Positions 27,553 to 36,327 of a DNA stretch of 64,000 nucleotides are shown here, in pieces. Source of the stretch: Chloroflexota bacterium. Its GTDB lineage: Bacteria > Chloroflexota > Anaerolineae > Anaerolineales > Villigracilaceae. How positions within the stretch are numbered: the stretch's first letter is position 1; each line of letters begins with the position of its first letter. The notes under the pieces were generated by a model. It was not told where the DNA came from. It did no database searches and was given only the letters and a program-made list of their open reading frames with translations. The position numbers were made by a program, and so were the translations under genes. The DNA is taken from contig JABFGC010000002.1 of the NCBI GenBank assembly GCA_013112685.1, positions 816,902 to 880,901 on the forward strand. The letters are read 5' to 3'.

Positions 27553-28872
27553 ATGAATAACCGGGCAGTTATTTACGTTCGAACCTCGTCAGAACATCAA
27601 GGCGAAAAATCCAGTCCTGCTGAACAGGAAGCGGATTGTCGGCAATTAGCGGCAGAGAAAGGATTGGTGGTCGTCAATGTATACCGGGATATTGAGAAGT
27701 ACCGGGTCAGAACGAAATTGGTGGAACCTTCGGGCACGCGCTCTGATCGTCCCGGTTTGCTTGCAATGCTGCATGATGCAGCGCACGATCAATTTGACAT
27801 TATTCTCGCCTGGCGTGAGGACCGGTTATACCGTGGTATGCGTTCCATGTTGCTCGTCTTGGAAACCATCCAGGAACATAGAATATCAGTGATGCTCGCC
27901 CGGGAGACATTTGACCCCAAGATTGCCCCGCTTCGTGCCTGGGTCGCCCAGATGGAATTGGATGGCATGAAGGAGCGCATGACGATGGGTGTAAAAGCCC
28001 GGCTCAAGGCTGGCAAGGAGAATACCGGACAGGATCGCTATGGGTATCAGAGGGTCGGCGATGAGATCGTGATTGTTGAAGAAGAGGCGAGATGGGTTAG
28101 AAGGATTTTTCAGTGGTATCTTGAAGGATGCCGACTGATGGAGATTCGAGACAGACTCATTGCCTACAATGCACCCCAAAAAGGCAGCAGTATTCCTCGG
28201 AGGATTCAATGGGCGCGATCCAGTATTCAAGCCATCCTCATAGCTGCTAAGGAGTATGCATTTGGGATAAAGATACAATCCCGAAAAGGGGAGAAGTTTG
28301 AGATCCCGGTCGAGCCTATTATCGACATGGTGACGTATGAACTTTTTGTTCAAATGCGGGCAAGCAAAAGGACACATCCCGCAAACCATGTCGAATTTGA
28401 TTATTTGATTGGTGGTGTTCTGTATTGTCCTTGCGGTTTAAAGTGGGGTGCAAGAACACAAAGAACCAGAAAGAATAAGGATGGCGTGGTAAGGGAGCGC
28501 AAGTCCATAGTAGGTATATATTACTGTACACAAAACCATTTGGATTTGGTTTCACCTGAATGCCCTCGGCACACCGGCGCGAAAAAGGCCGAGGCCCAGG
28601 TTTGGGAAAAGGTATGTGAGGTGGTTGATAACCCTGAGTATCTTTTTGCGCAAGCGCACCAGCTGGTTGAAGAATTACGCGCCAGTGCAGCCAATATTCA
28701 TGAGGAAAGAGTAAGGATTGAAAAGGAAATGGAGGCGCTTGCAAATGAACGGCAGTCACTAATCACCTGGGCTCGACAGGGGAAGATTACCGCTACCGAT
28801 ATGGAAAACCAATTAGGCGCAATGACCATGCAGGAATTAAGTTTAAAGCATGAACTATCTTCTCTGGGGTAG
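27553..28872 (+). pseudogene. large serine recombinase (second of pair), interrupted by stop and IS
   Basis: A close paralogue of the preceding recombinase: VIYVRTSSEHQGEKSSPAEQ (Ser12), GLLAMLHDAAHDQFDIILAW, zinc ribbon (VLYCPCGLKW ... YYCTQNH) and coiled coil. AAGGAG precedes the ATG. After HELSSLG an in-frame TAG (28870-28872) ends the frame, and an IS is inserted 18 bp later. Joining 28890 to 30646 across the IS restores RINLNSLNDWEEKFMEYLDD in the same frame, so the gene was full length before the IS and the amber codon. It is probably inactive, though the catalytic and zinc domains are intact. Confidence 0.8.
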
Positions 28873-28890
28873 CGTATTAATCTTAATTCC

Positions 28891-30639
28891 GAGGGTTAGA
28901 CCAGTCAAAACACTGGTTCCGTTTTTTCGGAACGAGAGCGGAACCAGTCAAATGTGCTCACTCTGAAAACGGAACCAGTCAAACACTGGTTCCGTTGCGT
29001 TTCATCTCTTTCGCCGCTGGACGTAGAATGAATATGCCGTATCCATTCTTTGTTCAAAAGGAGAAAAATCATGATCCGCAACCCTATTGTAACGCCTGTG
29101 AAGGCGCTTTGGAGCCGATTTCAGGCTTCCAGCAGCCCCAAAAGCGGGAATTTGTATGCCTGCTGGGTGAATCAGGAGAAATTACCTGAGTTTATCCGCA
29201 GTTCTCAGCCTGCCGTACGTTTTCTCAATCTGTTGGGTCCTTTGTTCGAAACGCAAATCCCGGAACGCAACCTGATCCGCAATTGGGGACAACCCACCAT
29301 CCCCAACTCCGCATTTCTGGCAGCCTGCCTGATCAAACTTGAAGAGGGGCGCGATTCAATGGGTGATCTCCTGCTTTACCTGCATGAGCATCCAGCCTTG
29401 ATTTGGTTGTTGGGCTTTCCGCTTGTGCCTTCAACGCGTTATTCGTTCGGCTTTGATCCGCAGGCAAGTCTGCCCACTGAACGACACATGGCTCGCCTGC
29501 TCAGGCAAACACCCAATCAAGTTTTCCAGGCATTGTTTGTCAACAGTGTCCACCTGCTCTTGCAGGAATTTGCACGCCAGGGGATTCTCATGAACGATTG
29601 TGTTTCACTGGACACCAAACATATCCTGGCTTGGGTAAAAGAAAACAACCCCAAGGCGTATGTTGATCAGCGCTACAAAAAAGACCTTCAACCAAAAGGT
29701 GACCCGGATTGCCGCTTGGGCTGCAAACGCAAACACAATCAGCGCTTGCAACAATCTGATGAACCTGCAACGCCCAAGACAAACCCACTGCCCGCTGGCA
29801 ATCTGCAAATCGGTGAGTTCTATTGGGGTTACGGCTCCGGCATTGTCGTAGTCAAAATTCCAAACAAAGGCGAGTTTGTTTTGGCAGAATTGACACAACC
29901 CTTCAATTGCCCGGACCTGTCTTATTTCTTCCCGTTAATGCAAAAAACCGAGCAAATTTTGGGCTCCAAGCCCCGTTTGGGTACTTTTGACGCCGCTTTT
30001 GATGCCTGGTATGTCTACGATTACTTCCACCGAGACGATGATCCTTTGGCTTTTGCGGCAGTTCCCTTTTCGGAAAAAGGGCGGTACAAGACCAAGGGAC
30101 GGATGTTTGACGCACAAGGTTCGCCACTTTGTGCCGCTGGGCTTGCGATGTCACTACTCTTCACCTTCACGGACCGCACCACTTGCCCGGTTGAACATGA
30201 ACGCAGTAAATATGGATGTCCATTGTTCTTTCCCGAACCAACCAGAAAAACATGTCCAATTCGGCACAAGAACAACACAAAAGCCAAAAAGGGATGCACC
30301 GTGGTGATGCCTTCCAGCATTGGTGCTAGACTGCGCTACACCTTGGATCGAAACAGCCAAACATACAAAGACTTGTATCGCCAACGAACTGCGGTTGAGC
30401 GCATTAACAGTCAGGCGTTTCAGCTCGGCATTGAAAGACCTCACCTACGCAACGGCAGTGCCATCGCCAATTTGAACACGTTGATCTATACGCTCATCAA
30501 CCTACGCTTCTTCCACCGTTTGCGCCAACAACACAGTTCGGCCCTTTAGCCCTGAACGGAACCAGTCGATTGACTGGTTCCGCTTTTTCGGATCGAGTCC
30601 GACTCCAGCGCGGAACCACTCCTGACTGGTCCAACCCTC
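28891..30639 (+). mobile_element. insertion sequence inside the second recombinase gene
   Basis: The inverted ends are GAGGGTTAGACCAGTC (from 28891) and GACTGGTCCAACCCTC (to 30639), with further GGAACCAGTCAA-type repeats inside each end. The 6-bp direct repeat AATTCC flanks the element at 28885-28890 and 30640-30645 and is the target duplication. The single transposase gene is intact. The preserved duplication means the insertion is simple and relatively recent. Confidence 0.85.
29071..30549 (+). CDS. DDE transposase of the recombinase-disrupting IS
   Basis: A 492-residue transposase. AAAGGAG lies 9 bp before the ATG at 29071. Likely catalytic residues are Asp in MNDCVSLDTKHILAWVKE, Asp in LGTFDAAFDAWYVYDYF and Glu in LYRQRTAVERINSQAF. 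A cysteine cluster (TTCPVEHERSKYGCPLFF, RKTCPIRHKN) lies between the last two. The general plan matches DDE transposases of the IS4/IS1182 range, but I cannot assign the family. It appears intact and so possibly active. Confidence 0.8.
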   Translation: MIRNPIVTPVKALWSRFQASSSPKSGNLYACWVNQEKLPEFIRSSQPAVRFLNLLGPLFETQIPERNLIRNWGQPTIPNSAFLAACLIKLEEGRDSMGDLLLYLHEHPALIWLLGFPLVPSTRYSFGFDPQASLPTERHMARLLRQTPNQVFQALFVNSVHLLLQEFARQGILMNDCVSLDTKHILAWVKENNPKAYVDQRYKKDLQPKGDPDCRLGCKRKHNQRLQQSDEPATPKTNPLPAGNLQIGEFYWGYGSGIVVVKIPNKGEFVLAELTQPFNCPDLSYFFPLMQKTEQILGSKPRLGTFDAAFDAWYVYDYFHRDDDPLAFAAVPFSEKGRYKTKGRMFDAQGSPLCAAGLAMSLLFTFTDRTTCPVEHERSKYGCPLFFPEPTRKTCPIRHKNNTKAKKGCTVVMPSSIGARLRYTLDRNSQTYKDLYRQRTAVERINSQAFQLGIERPHLRNGSAIANLNTLIYTLINLRFFHRLRQQHSSAL

Positions 30640-30972
30640 AATTCCCTCAATGATTGGGAAGAGAAATTTATGGAGTATTTGGATGATTTGCGAATTGGGG
30701 TTGAGGAATTAAAAAATGCCGCTCCCCAGAATGATGAGGAGCGACACCAAGTCTTTTTGCTAAAGAAGCAGATAGTTGATACTTTAGTTCATCGAGCGAC
30801 TATCGACAGAAATCGTAAAATTATGGTTGATATTCGCCTAAACCTTCTTGCGATCCTTGATCAGGATGCCAAGTCAACTATGCTTGATTTGGCATATATC
30901 GGTAAGGGCGAAACTTATAACCATAGACAATTAACCCTCTCTCGTCCCCATCATTCCTCATTTTCCTCGTAA
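30640..30972 (+). pseudogene. severed C-terminal end of the second serine recombinase
   Basis: In the frame of the upstream recombinase this reads LNDWEEKFMEYLDDLRIGVE, then QIVDTLVHRATIDRNRKIMV and IRLNLLAILDQDAKST, the same tail as in the first recombinase. The last part (from about 30880) is antisense to the 3' end of the DUF35 gene. The native recombinase therefore ended about there, and 30880-30900 is a likely right boundary of the mobile island. Confidence 0.75.
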
Positions 30973-31291
30973 CCATTTCGACAGGCATGCCGATCTCGAC
31001 GGCGGAGTTGTCCACGTCGGTGAGTTGGGCGGTGAGCATGGGACCCTCATCCAGTTTGATGAGCGCTACCGTGTAGGGAGCCTGGGATTCGTAGCCAGCA
31101 GGGGCTTCGTAGATGGTGGTGTAGGAATACACTTCGCCCTTGCCGCTGAAGGTGTAGAGTTCCTTGGCTTCGTCGCCGCAGTTCGGGCAGACGTCGCGCG
31201 GGGGGAAGATTTTGTAATCGCAGTGAGGACAAACTTCACCAACAAGACCATATCGTTGTTTTTTGAGGCGCCAGTGTCGTGGAATTTCCAT
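30878..31291 (-). CDS. DUF35 zinc-ribbon/OB-fold protein of the acetoacetyl-CoA thiolase-HMG-CoA synthase complex
   Basis: A 137-residue protein with a rubredoxin-like zinc ribbon (EVCPHCDYKIFPPRDVCPNC, four cysteines) and a CoA-binding OB-fold (FSGKGEVYSYTTIYEAPAGY, IVYGYKFRP). In archaea this protein bridges thiolase and HMG-CoA synthase and shares the CoA site, channelling acetoacetyl-CoA. The matching enzymes are at 38512 and 41844 on the same strand but are separated from it by sugar genes. AAAGGAAATACGAAC precedes the ATG at 31291. The last eight residues (YRYMPNQA) are encoded in sequence antisense to the recombinase tail, so the C-terminus may be altered by the island. Confidence 0.85.
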   Translation of the reverse strand: MEIPRHWRLKKQRYGLVGEVCPHCDYKIFPPRDVCPNCGDEAKELYTFSGKGEVYSYTTIYEAPAGYESQAPYTVALIKLDEGPMLTAQLTDVDNSAVEIGMPVEMVTRKMRNDGDERGLIVYGYKFRPYRYMPNQA

Positions 31292-31527
31292 GTTCGTATT
31301 TCCTTTCTCGACGGTAATTCTATGCACTGGGACTCTCAAAGACTATCAGAGTTTTCGTCCTGCGTGTAGCCAGATTTACACTTATGATAGTTTGGGAACG
31401 TTGTCAGTAAAGTAGACCATCTTTGTGCAGGTCCGTTAACGTTGAACCGCATCCAGCGCGGCGCCAACTTTCTCGAAGTGTATCAACCATCCCGTCGAAA
31501 AGAAGCGGGTTTATAATCCCCCTTCGC

Positions 31528-32752
31528 ATGAAAATCCTGTTGATCAATCAAGTCTTTGTCTCGCCCGACGAGCCGGGGCATACGCGTCATTTCGAGATGG
31601 GGAAGTATCTCAAAGAGCGCGGACACGAACTGGTGATCGTCGCCAGCGACCTGAATTATCAAACCGGTCAGCGCACGGTAGAGCGGCGCGGATTGTATGC
31701 CGAACAGATCTTCGACGGCGTGCGCGTGCTTGCGCTCGTACATTTATCCCGCCATTCATCGCAGTTATTTCTGGCGCGTGATCGCTTTCTTCAGTTTTAT
31801 GTTCTCATCCATTTGGACAGCCTTGCGCGTCAAAGACCTGGACCTGGTGATGGGTACCACGCCCCCGATCTTTCAAGCCGCTTCGGCTTGGGTGGTGGCA
31901 GCCTTGCGCCGCAAGCCTTTCCTGCTCGAAGTCCGTGACCTGTGGCCCGAGTTTGGCATCAGCATGGGCGTGTTGAAAAATCCACTCATCATCGCACTTT
32001 CGCGCTGGCTTGAAAACTTTTTATACAAACGCGCCACACATATTCTGGTGAATTCTCCCGCATATCGTGAGTACATGCTTGCCAAAGGCGTTCCCGCGGA
32101 CAAAGTCACCTACATTCCCTACGGCACCGATGTGGACATGTTTAATCCGTCCATTGATGGCTCGTCCATTCGCAAGGAACTTAAGCTCGAAGATAGGTTT
32201 GTGGTCTTGTATGCGGGCGCATTGGGGCAGGCGAATGATATTGATACCTTGCTGCGTGCGGCTGAACGATTGAAGAATGAAGAAAGAATCCGTTTTGTGC
32301 TTTTCGGAGATGGCAAAGAAAGAGTGCGGCTTGAAGCCGAAGCAAAAAGCAAAAACTTATCGAATGTCATCTTTGCGGGCACGCGTCCCAAAAAAGACAT
32401 GCCGCGCATCGTTGCCTCCGCCGATGTTTGCCTCGCCATCCTGCAAGATATTCCCGCCTTCCGCACCACCTACCCGAACAAGGTCTTCGATTACATGGCG
32501 GCGGGACGCGCCAGCGTCATCGTCATTGACGGCATCACGCGCGAGTTGATCGAGTCTTCGCGCGGCGGTGTTTATGTCCATCCTGCGGATGATGCGATGC
32601 TCGCGCAGAAAATTCTTGAACTGGCGCAGAACCCAAATCATGTTGAGGAGATGGGCGCAAACGCGCGCGAGTATCTGGTCAAACATCTTGACCGCCGCGA
32701 TAAGTTGAATGAAACGCTTGGGTTGTTTGAAAAATTGATGAAGGAAGGCTGA
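31528..32752 (+). CDS. glycosyltransferase family 4 (WbuB-like), frameshifted
   Basis: GT-B glycosyltransferase, probably for surface polysaccharide. The N-terminal domain begins MKILLINQVFVSPDEPGHTR. The C-terminal domain has VVLYAGALGQANDIDTLLRA and VFDYMAAGRASVIV; FLLEVRDLWPEFGISMGVL is a WbuB-type block. At about 31733-31737 the first frame is lost: one base too many in CTTGCGCTC. The next frame reads RSYIYPAIHRSYFWRVIAFF and runs to 32752. The corrected protein has about 408 residues. It heads a plus-strand group of envelope genes inserted between DUF35 and thiolase. Confidence 0.82.
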
Positions 32753-32784
32753 GTCACAAAGGAAACCTTCGTGATGTAAAAAAT

Positions 32785-33648
32785 ATGAAAGTATTGGTCA
32801 CAGGCGCAACAGGATTCACCGGCTCGCGCGTCGTCCCCCTGCTTTTGAAAAATGGATACGAAGTCCGCTGTTTTGTCCGCGAGACCAGCGACCGTTCGCC
32901 TCTTTCTCTGCTGACAGTTGAGTGGGCGACTGGAGACTTATCCAACCCCGAAGCCTTGACCTCCGCTCTGCGCGGCGTGGACGCGCTTGTCAACATCGCA
33001 TCACTCGGCTTCGGGCACGCAGAGACAATTATCGGGTCCGCAAAAGAGGCGGGCGTGAGGCGCGGAATCTTCATCAGCACCACTGCCATCTTCACCCAGT
33101 TGAATGCGGGCAGCAAATCTATCCGCCTTGCCGCCGAAGAAGCCATCCAAACCAGCGGGCTGGATTACACCATCCTGCGCCCGACCATGATCTACGGCAG
33201 TAAACGTGACCGCAACATGTGGCGGTTGATTCGCCTGCTGCGCGTCGCGCCCTTCCTGCCCATCTTCGGGGACGGCGAGTCTTTGCAACAGCCTATTTTC
33301 GTTGATGATGTTGCCCAAGCCGTGCTGCTGGCTCTGCAAAACGACGCGACCATCCGCAAGAGTTACAACATCGCAGGCAAAGACCCGCTGACTTACAACC
33401 AGGTCATAGACACAGTGGCGTCCGCTCTCGGCAAACGCGTGTGGAAACTTCACCTGCCCTACATGCCCATCGTCCGTGCCCTGCAATTCACCGAGCGGAT
33501 GCGCTTGCGCCTGCCCATCAAAGCCGAACAGGTGTTGAGGTTGAATGAGAACAAGGCGTTCTCGTATGAAGAAGCGGAGCGAGACTTTGGTTTCAGCCCG
33601 CGCAGTTTTGAAGAGGGGATACGAACCGAGGTTTCAAATAACCAATGA
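32785..33648 (+). CDS. NAD(P)-dependent epimerase/dehydratase-like SDR protein
   Basis: An extended/atypical short-chain dehydrogenase of 287 residues. VLVTGATGFTGSRVVPLLL is the nucleotide-binding GxxGxxG loop; IFISTTAIF and LRPTMIYG are in the catalytic region. The usual YxxxK appears lost (the segment is LNAGSKSIRLAAEEAIQ), as in NmrA/atypical members that bind sugar nucleotides or quinones. It lies 32 bp after the glycosyltransferase, so a nucleotide-sugar role is plausible. Confidence 0.8.
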   Translation: MKVLVTGATGFTGSRVVPLLLKNGYEVRCFVRETSDRSPLSLLTVEWATGDLSNPEALTSALRGVDALVNIASLGFGHAETIIGSAKEAGVRRGIFISTTAIFTQLNAGSKSIRLAAEEAIQTSGLDYTILRPTMIYGSKRDRNMWRLIRLLRVAPFLPIFGDGESLQQPIFVDDVAQAVLLALQNDATIRKSYNIAGKDPLTYNQVIDTVASALGKRVWKLHLPYMPIVRALQFTERMRLRLPIKAEQVLRLNENKAFSYEEAERDFGFSPRSFEEGIRTEVSNNQ

Positions 33649-33693
33649 TTTTTGGACTCTCGATGGGTGTATGATATTAGGGCGGAGGCAGGC

Positions 33694-34119
33694 ATGGATG
33701 AATATCAGATCAAGCAAGTGGAAAAGATCGAAGACCCCATCTGGGAAGCCATCGGCGGCGGGATCAATTCCTTCAACGAAGAGCAGGCCGGACCGGAAAA
33801 CGCCAAGCGGATTTGTTTCGTCGTTTACGATGCGGAAGAAAAAATCGCCGGTGGAGTCATCGCCCTAACCTATTGGGACTGGCTCTACATCGACCTGATG
33901 TGGCTGCGACCAGATTTGCGTCGAAAAGGATATGGAGCACGTCTGCTGGCGCTCGCCGAAGAAGAAGCCCGCAAACGCGGCGCAAAACACGCCTATCTGG
34001 ACACGTTCAGTTTCCAAGCCCCGGAGTTTTACAAGAAGCAGGGTTATCAGGCATTTGGGGAGTTGAAGGATTTCCCGAAGGGACATCAACGCTATTTTTT
34101 GACGAAGGAGTTGGGGTAA
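33694..34119 (+). CDS. GNAT family N-acetyltransferase
   Basis: A 141-residue GNAT protein. The acetyl-CoA pyrophosphate loop is LRPDLRRKGYGARLLALAEE (Q/RxxGxG/A form), with LYIDLMWLRP as the preceding strand and FYKKQGYQAFGELKDFP as the C-terminal motif. GGAGG lies 6 bp before the ATG at 33694; a TTG at 33652 would be 14 residues longer but lacks a ribosome site. The acceptor is unknown. Confidence 0.85.
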   Translation: MDEYQIKQVEKIEDPIWEAIGGGINSFNEEQAGPENAKRICFVVYDAEEKIAGGVIALTYWDWLYIDLMWLRPDLRRKGYGARLLALAEEEARKRGAKHAYLDTFSFQAPEFYKKQGYQAFGELKDFPKGHQRYFLTKELG

Positions 34120-34282
34120 AATATCATTCCCCAAACCCAACGGCGAGACGAATTTGGGCGTCGCCTACTCAGATTTGCAGGTGAGAGAGGTTATGAAGTA
34201 ACAATTGTCCAAGATTAGTTAGCCTTCAGTCAGTGTGGTTTTGATTTAGAAATCGTATTTGAACTGATTTAAATCTATTGTA

Positions 34283-35155
34283 ATGATAAAAATTGGGATA
34301 TATGGTGCCATGATGAATGAAAATATCATTTCAAATTTATTAATGAGGGACGCCCCCAAATTGCTATTCCATTACACGAGTGGAACAGGGGTAAAGGGGA
34401 TTATAGAAACGGGGAAAATTTGGACAACAAAAATTCACTATTTGAATGATAAGTCAGAATTAGAACTTGCATTTGAATATATTCGTGATGAAATCAACCA
34501 TCAAATAAATAATGGTATTACAAATCCTCCAGTAGAAAACCTTAGGTGCATGCTTGGTGCCTTGGATAGTATCAGTAAGTTTAATGTCAGTGTAGCTTCA
34601 TTTACTACTCAAGGAGATCAGTTAAGCCAATGGCGTGGTTACTCTGAAATTGGGAATGGGTACTCTCTAGGATTTGATGGGTGACGGTTACAGGAACGGG
34701 TAAGAGAAAACAAAAACTATTACTTAATGCCTTGCCTGTATGAAGAAAATGAGCAAAAAACCTTAGTTAAAGATTTGATCAACTCAACATCTGTTGTTAA
34801 TGTTCCAAACGATCCCAACAATGGTAAACCGCCATTTTATAATTTAAGCTTTGCAGAAGCTGCTCTTTTTATAGCACCAATCATTAAATCGAAACATTTC
34901 AAAGAAGAACAAGAATGGCGGCTTATTAGTGTGCCTTTAAAATATGAGGACGCGAAGTTCAGGACAGGAAATTATTCTTTAATTCCCTATTGGGAGTTTG
35001 AATTAGGGATTGAGGACTCACTCAATAAGATAATTATTGGACCTACTCCTGAACAAGAATTGTCGGAGAGGGCACTTTATGGATTACTTACACAAAGACA
35101 TATATATAATTTAGGTGGAATTTTCCACTCAGAGATTCCTTTTCGCAAAATCTGA
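34283..35155 (+). pseudogene. DUF2971 family protein with an in-frame UGA
   Basis: The frame is open from 34283 to 35155 except for TGA at 34682-34684. Before it are the family blocks LLFHYTSGTGVKGIIETGKI, TTKIHYLNDKSELELAFE and DQLSQWRGYSEIGNGYSLGF. After it, in the same frame, the protein continues (KSKHFKEEQEWRLISVPLKY, NKIIIGPTPEQ), giving 290 residues in all. The stop replaces a position that is not a known cysteine, so nonsense mutation or sequencing error is more likely than recoding. The region is markedly AT-rich compared with its neighbours, implying horizontal transfer. DUF2971 genes often sit near defence genes; their biochemical function is unknown. Confidence 0.7.
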
Positions 35156-35223
35156 TAAGAAATCAGAATACATAAGAGCTTTCAGATTTAGTTAGAACCG
35201 ATTTCTCGTTTAGAATCATCCCT

Positions 35224-36252
35224 GTGACTTCCATCCTCATCTTCGCACTCCTCACCATCCTCTCCGCTCTTGGCGTGTGGATCATCCGTCAATACGCCGA
35301 ACGCCGGCGCATCATGGATCATCCCAACGAGCGCAGTTCGCATTCCGCGCCCACTCCGCGCGGTGGGGGACTCGCCATCGTCATCGTCGTCCTCGCGGCG
35401 GGAATTGTTGCGGCGATCAATTCCAATCTAACTCACAGCCTCATCTATCTCATCTGTGGCGCGGTCATTGCCTACCTCGGCTGGCGCGACGATGTCCATT
35501 CGCTCAGTCCGCGTGCCCGTTTTGCCGTGCAAGGATTGGTCGCACTCGCCTCCGTGCTTGGCATGGGCTATTTCAAATCCGTCACCATTCCGCTTTTTGG
35601 TCAACTGCCGCTCGGCGCGGTCGGCTTCATCATCACCATCCTGTGGATCGTCGGTCTCACCAACGCCTACAACTTCATGGACGGCATTGACGGTATTGCA
35701 GGCGGTGTCGCGCTCTCTGCCGCGCTTGGCTGGATGTTCCTCGCCACGCACACGAATCACAACTTCGTTTTTTGGATCGCGCTCGCCGTCGCCGCGGGCA
35801 GTTTGGGCTTTCTCTTTCACAACTGGTCACCCGCCAAAATTTTCATGGGCGACGCAGGCAGCACCTTCCTCGGTTACACCTTCGCCGTCCTGCCGCTGCT
35901 CTCCGCCGACGAGGGCGGCGACGCCCTCATGCTTGGCACCCTCCTGATGTGGACCTTCATCATGGACGCGGGCGTCACCTTCATCCGCCGCGCTCTCAAA
36001 CGCGAGAACGTCTTCGCCGCGCATCGTTTACACCTCTATCAACGTCTCGTCATTGGCGGCTACAAACACGCCCAAGTCAGCGTGCTCTACATTCTGCTCA
36101 CCCTCCTCGCCGCCGCCCTCGCCTACGCCTGGTCTTGGGGACAACCCTACGCCCCGCCCCTCATCATTATCGGACTTCCCCTTCTCTGGCTTTTCCTCTC
36201 TCGTTACGTTCGATCTTTAAACACAAAGGACACGACGGACACAAAGGTTTAA
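35224..36252 (+). CDS. WecA/TagO-like undecaprenyl-phosphate sugar-1-phosphate transferase
   Basis: Integral membrane transferase of the MraY/WecA family that moves a UDP-N-acetylhexosamine phosphate onto undecaprenyl phosphate, starting surface glycan synthesis. The 342-residue product has about ten membrane helices. Family motifs: ERSSHSAPTPRGGG, NAYNFMDGIDGIAGG, the acidic KIFMGDAGSTFLGY and AAHRLHLYQRL. The start is a GTG at 35224. It fits with the adjacent glycosyltransferase, SDR and heparinase-like genes as an envelope polysaccharide group. Confidence 0.9.
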   Translation: MTSILIFALLTILSALGVWIIRQYAERRRIMDHPNERSSHSAPTPRGGGLAIVIVVLAAGIVAAINSNLTHSLIYLICGAVIAYLGWRDDVHSLSPRARFAVQGLVALASVLGMGYFKSVTIPLFGQLPLGAVGFIITILWIVGLTNAYNFMDGIDGIAGGVALSAALGWMFLATHTNHNFVFWIALAVAAGSLGFLFHNWSPAKIFMGDAGSTFLGYTFAVLPLLSADEGGDALMLGTLLMWTFIMDAGVTFIRRALKRENVFAAHRLHLYQRLVIGGYKHAQVSVLYILLTLLAAALAYAWSWGQPYAPPLIIIGLPLLWLFLSRYVRSLNTKDTTDTKV

Positions 36253-36327
36253 AGCACTTACTTCGTGTACTTTGCCTGCACCGTGCGGCAGGCACGCGTG
36301 TGACCTTCGTGTTTGAATCTTTTTCTC

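Noticed and set aside
34675..34700. Selenocysteine at the UGA of the DUF2971 gene
   Set aside because: The position is not a known cysteine of the family and no clear hairpin with a G-first loop was seen directly downstream.
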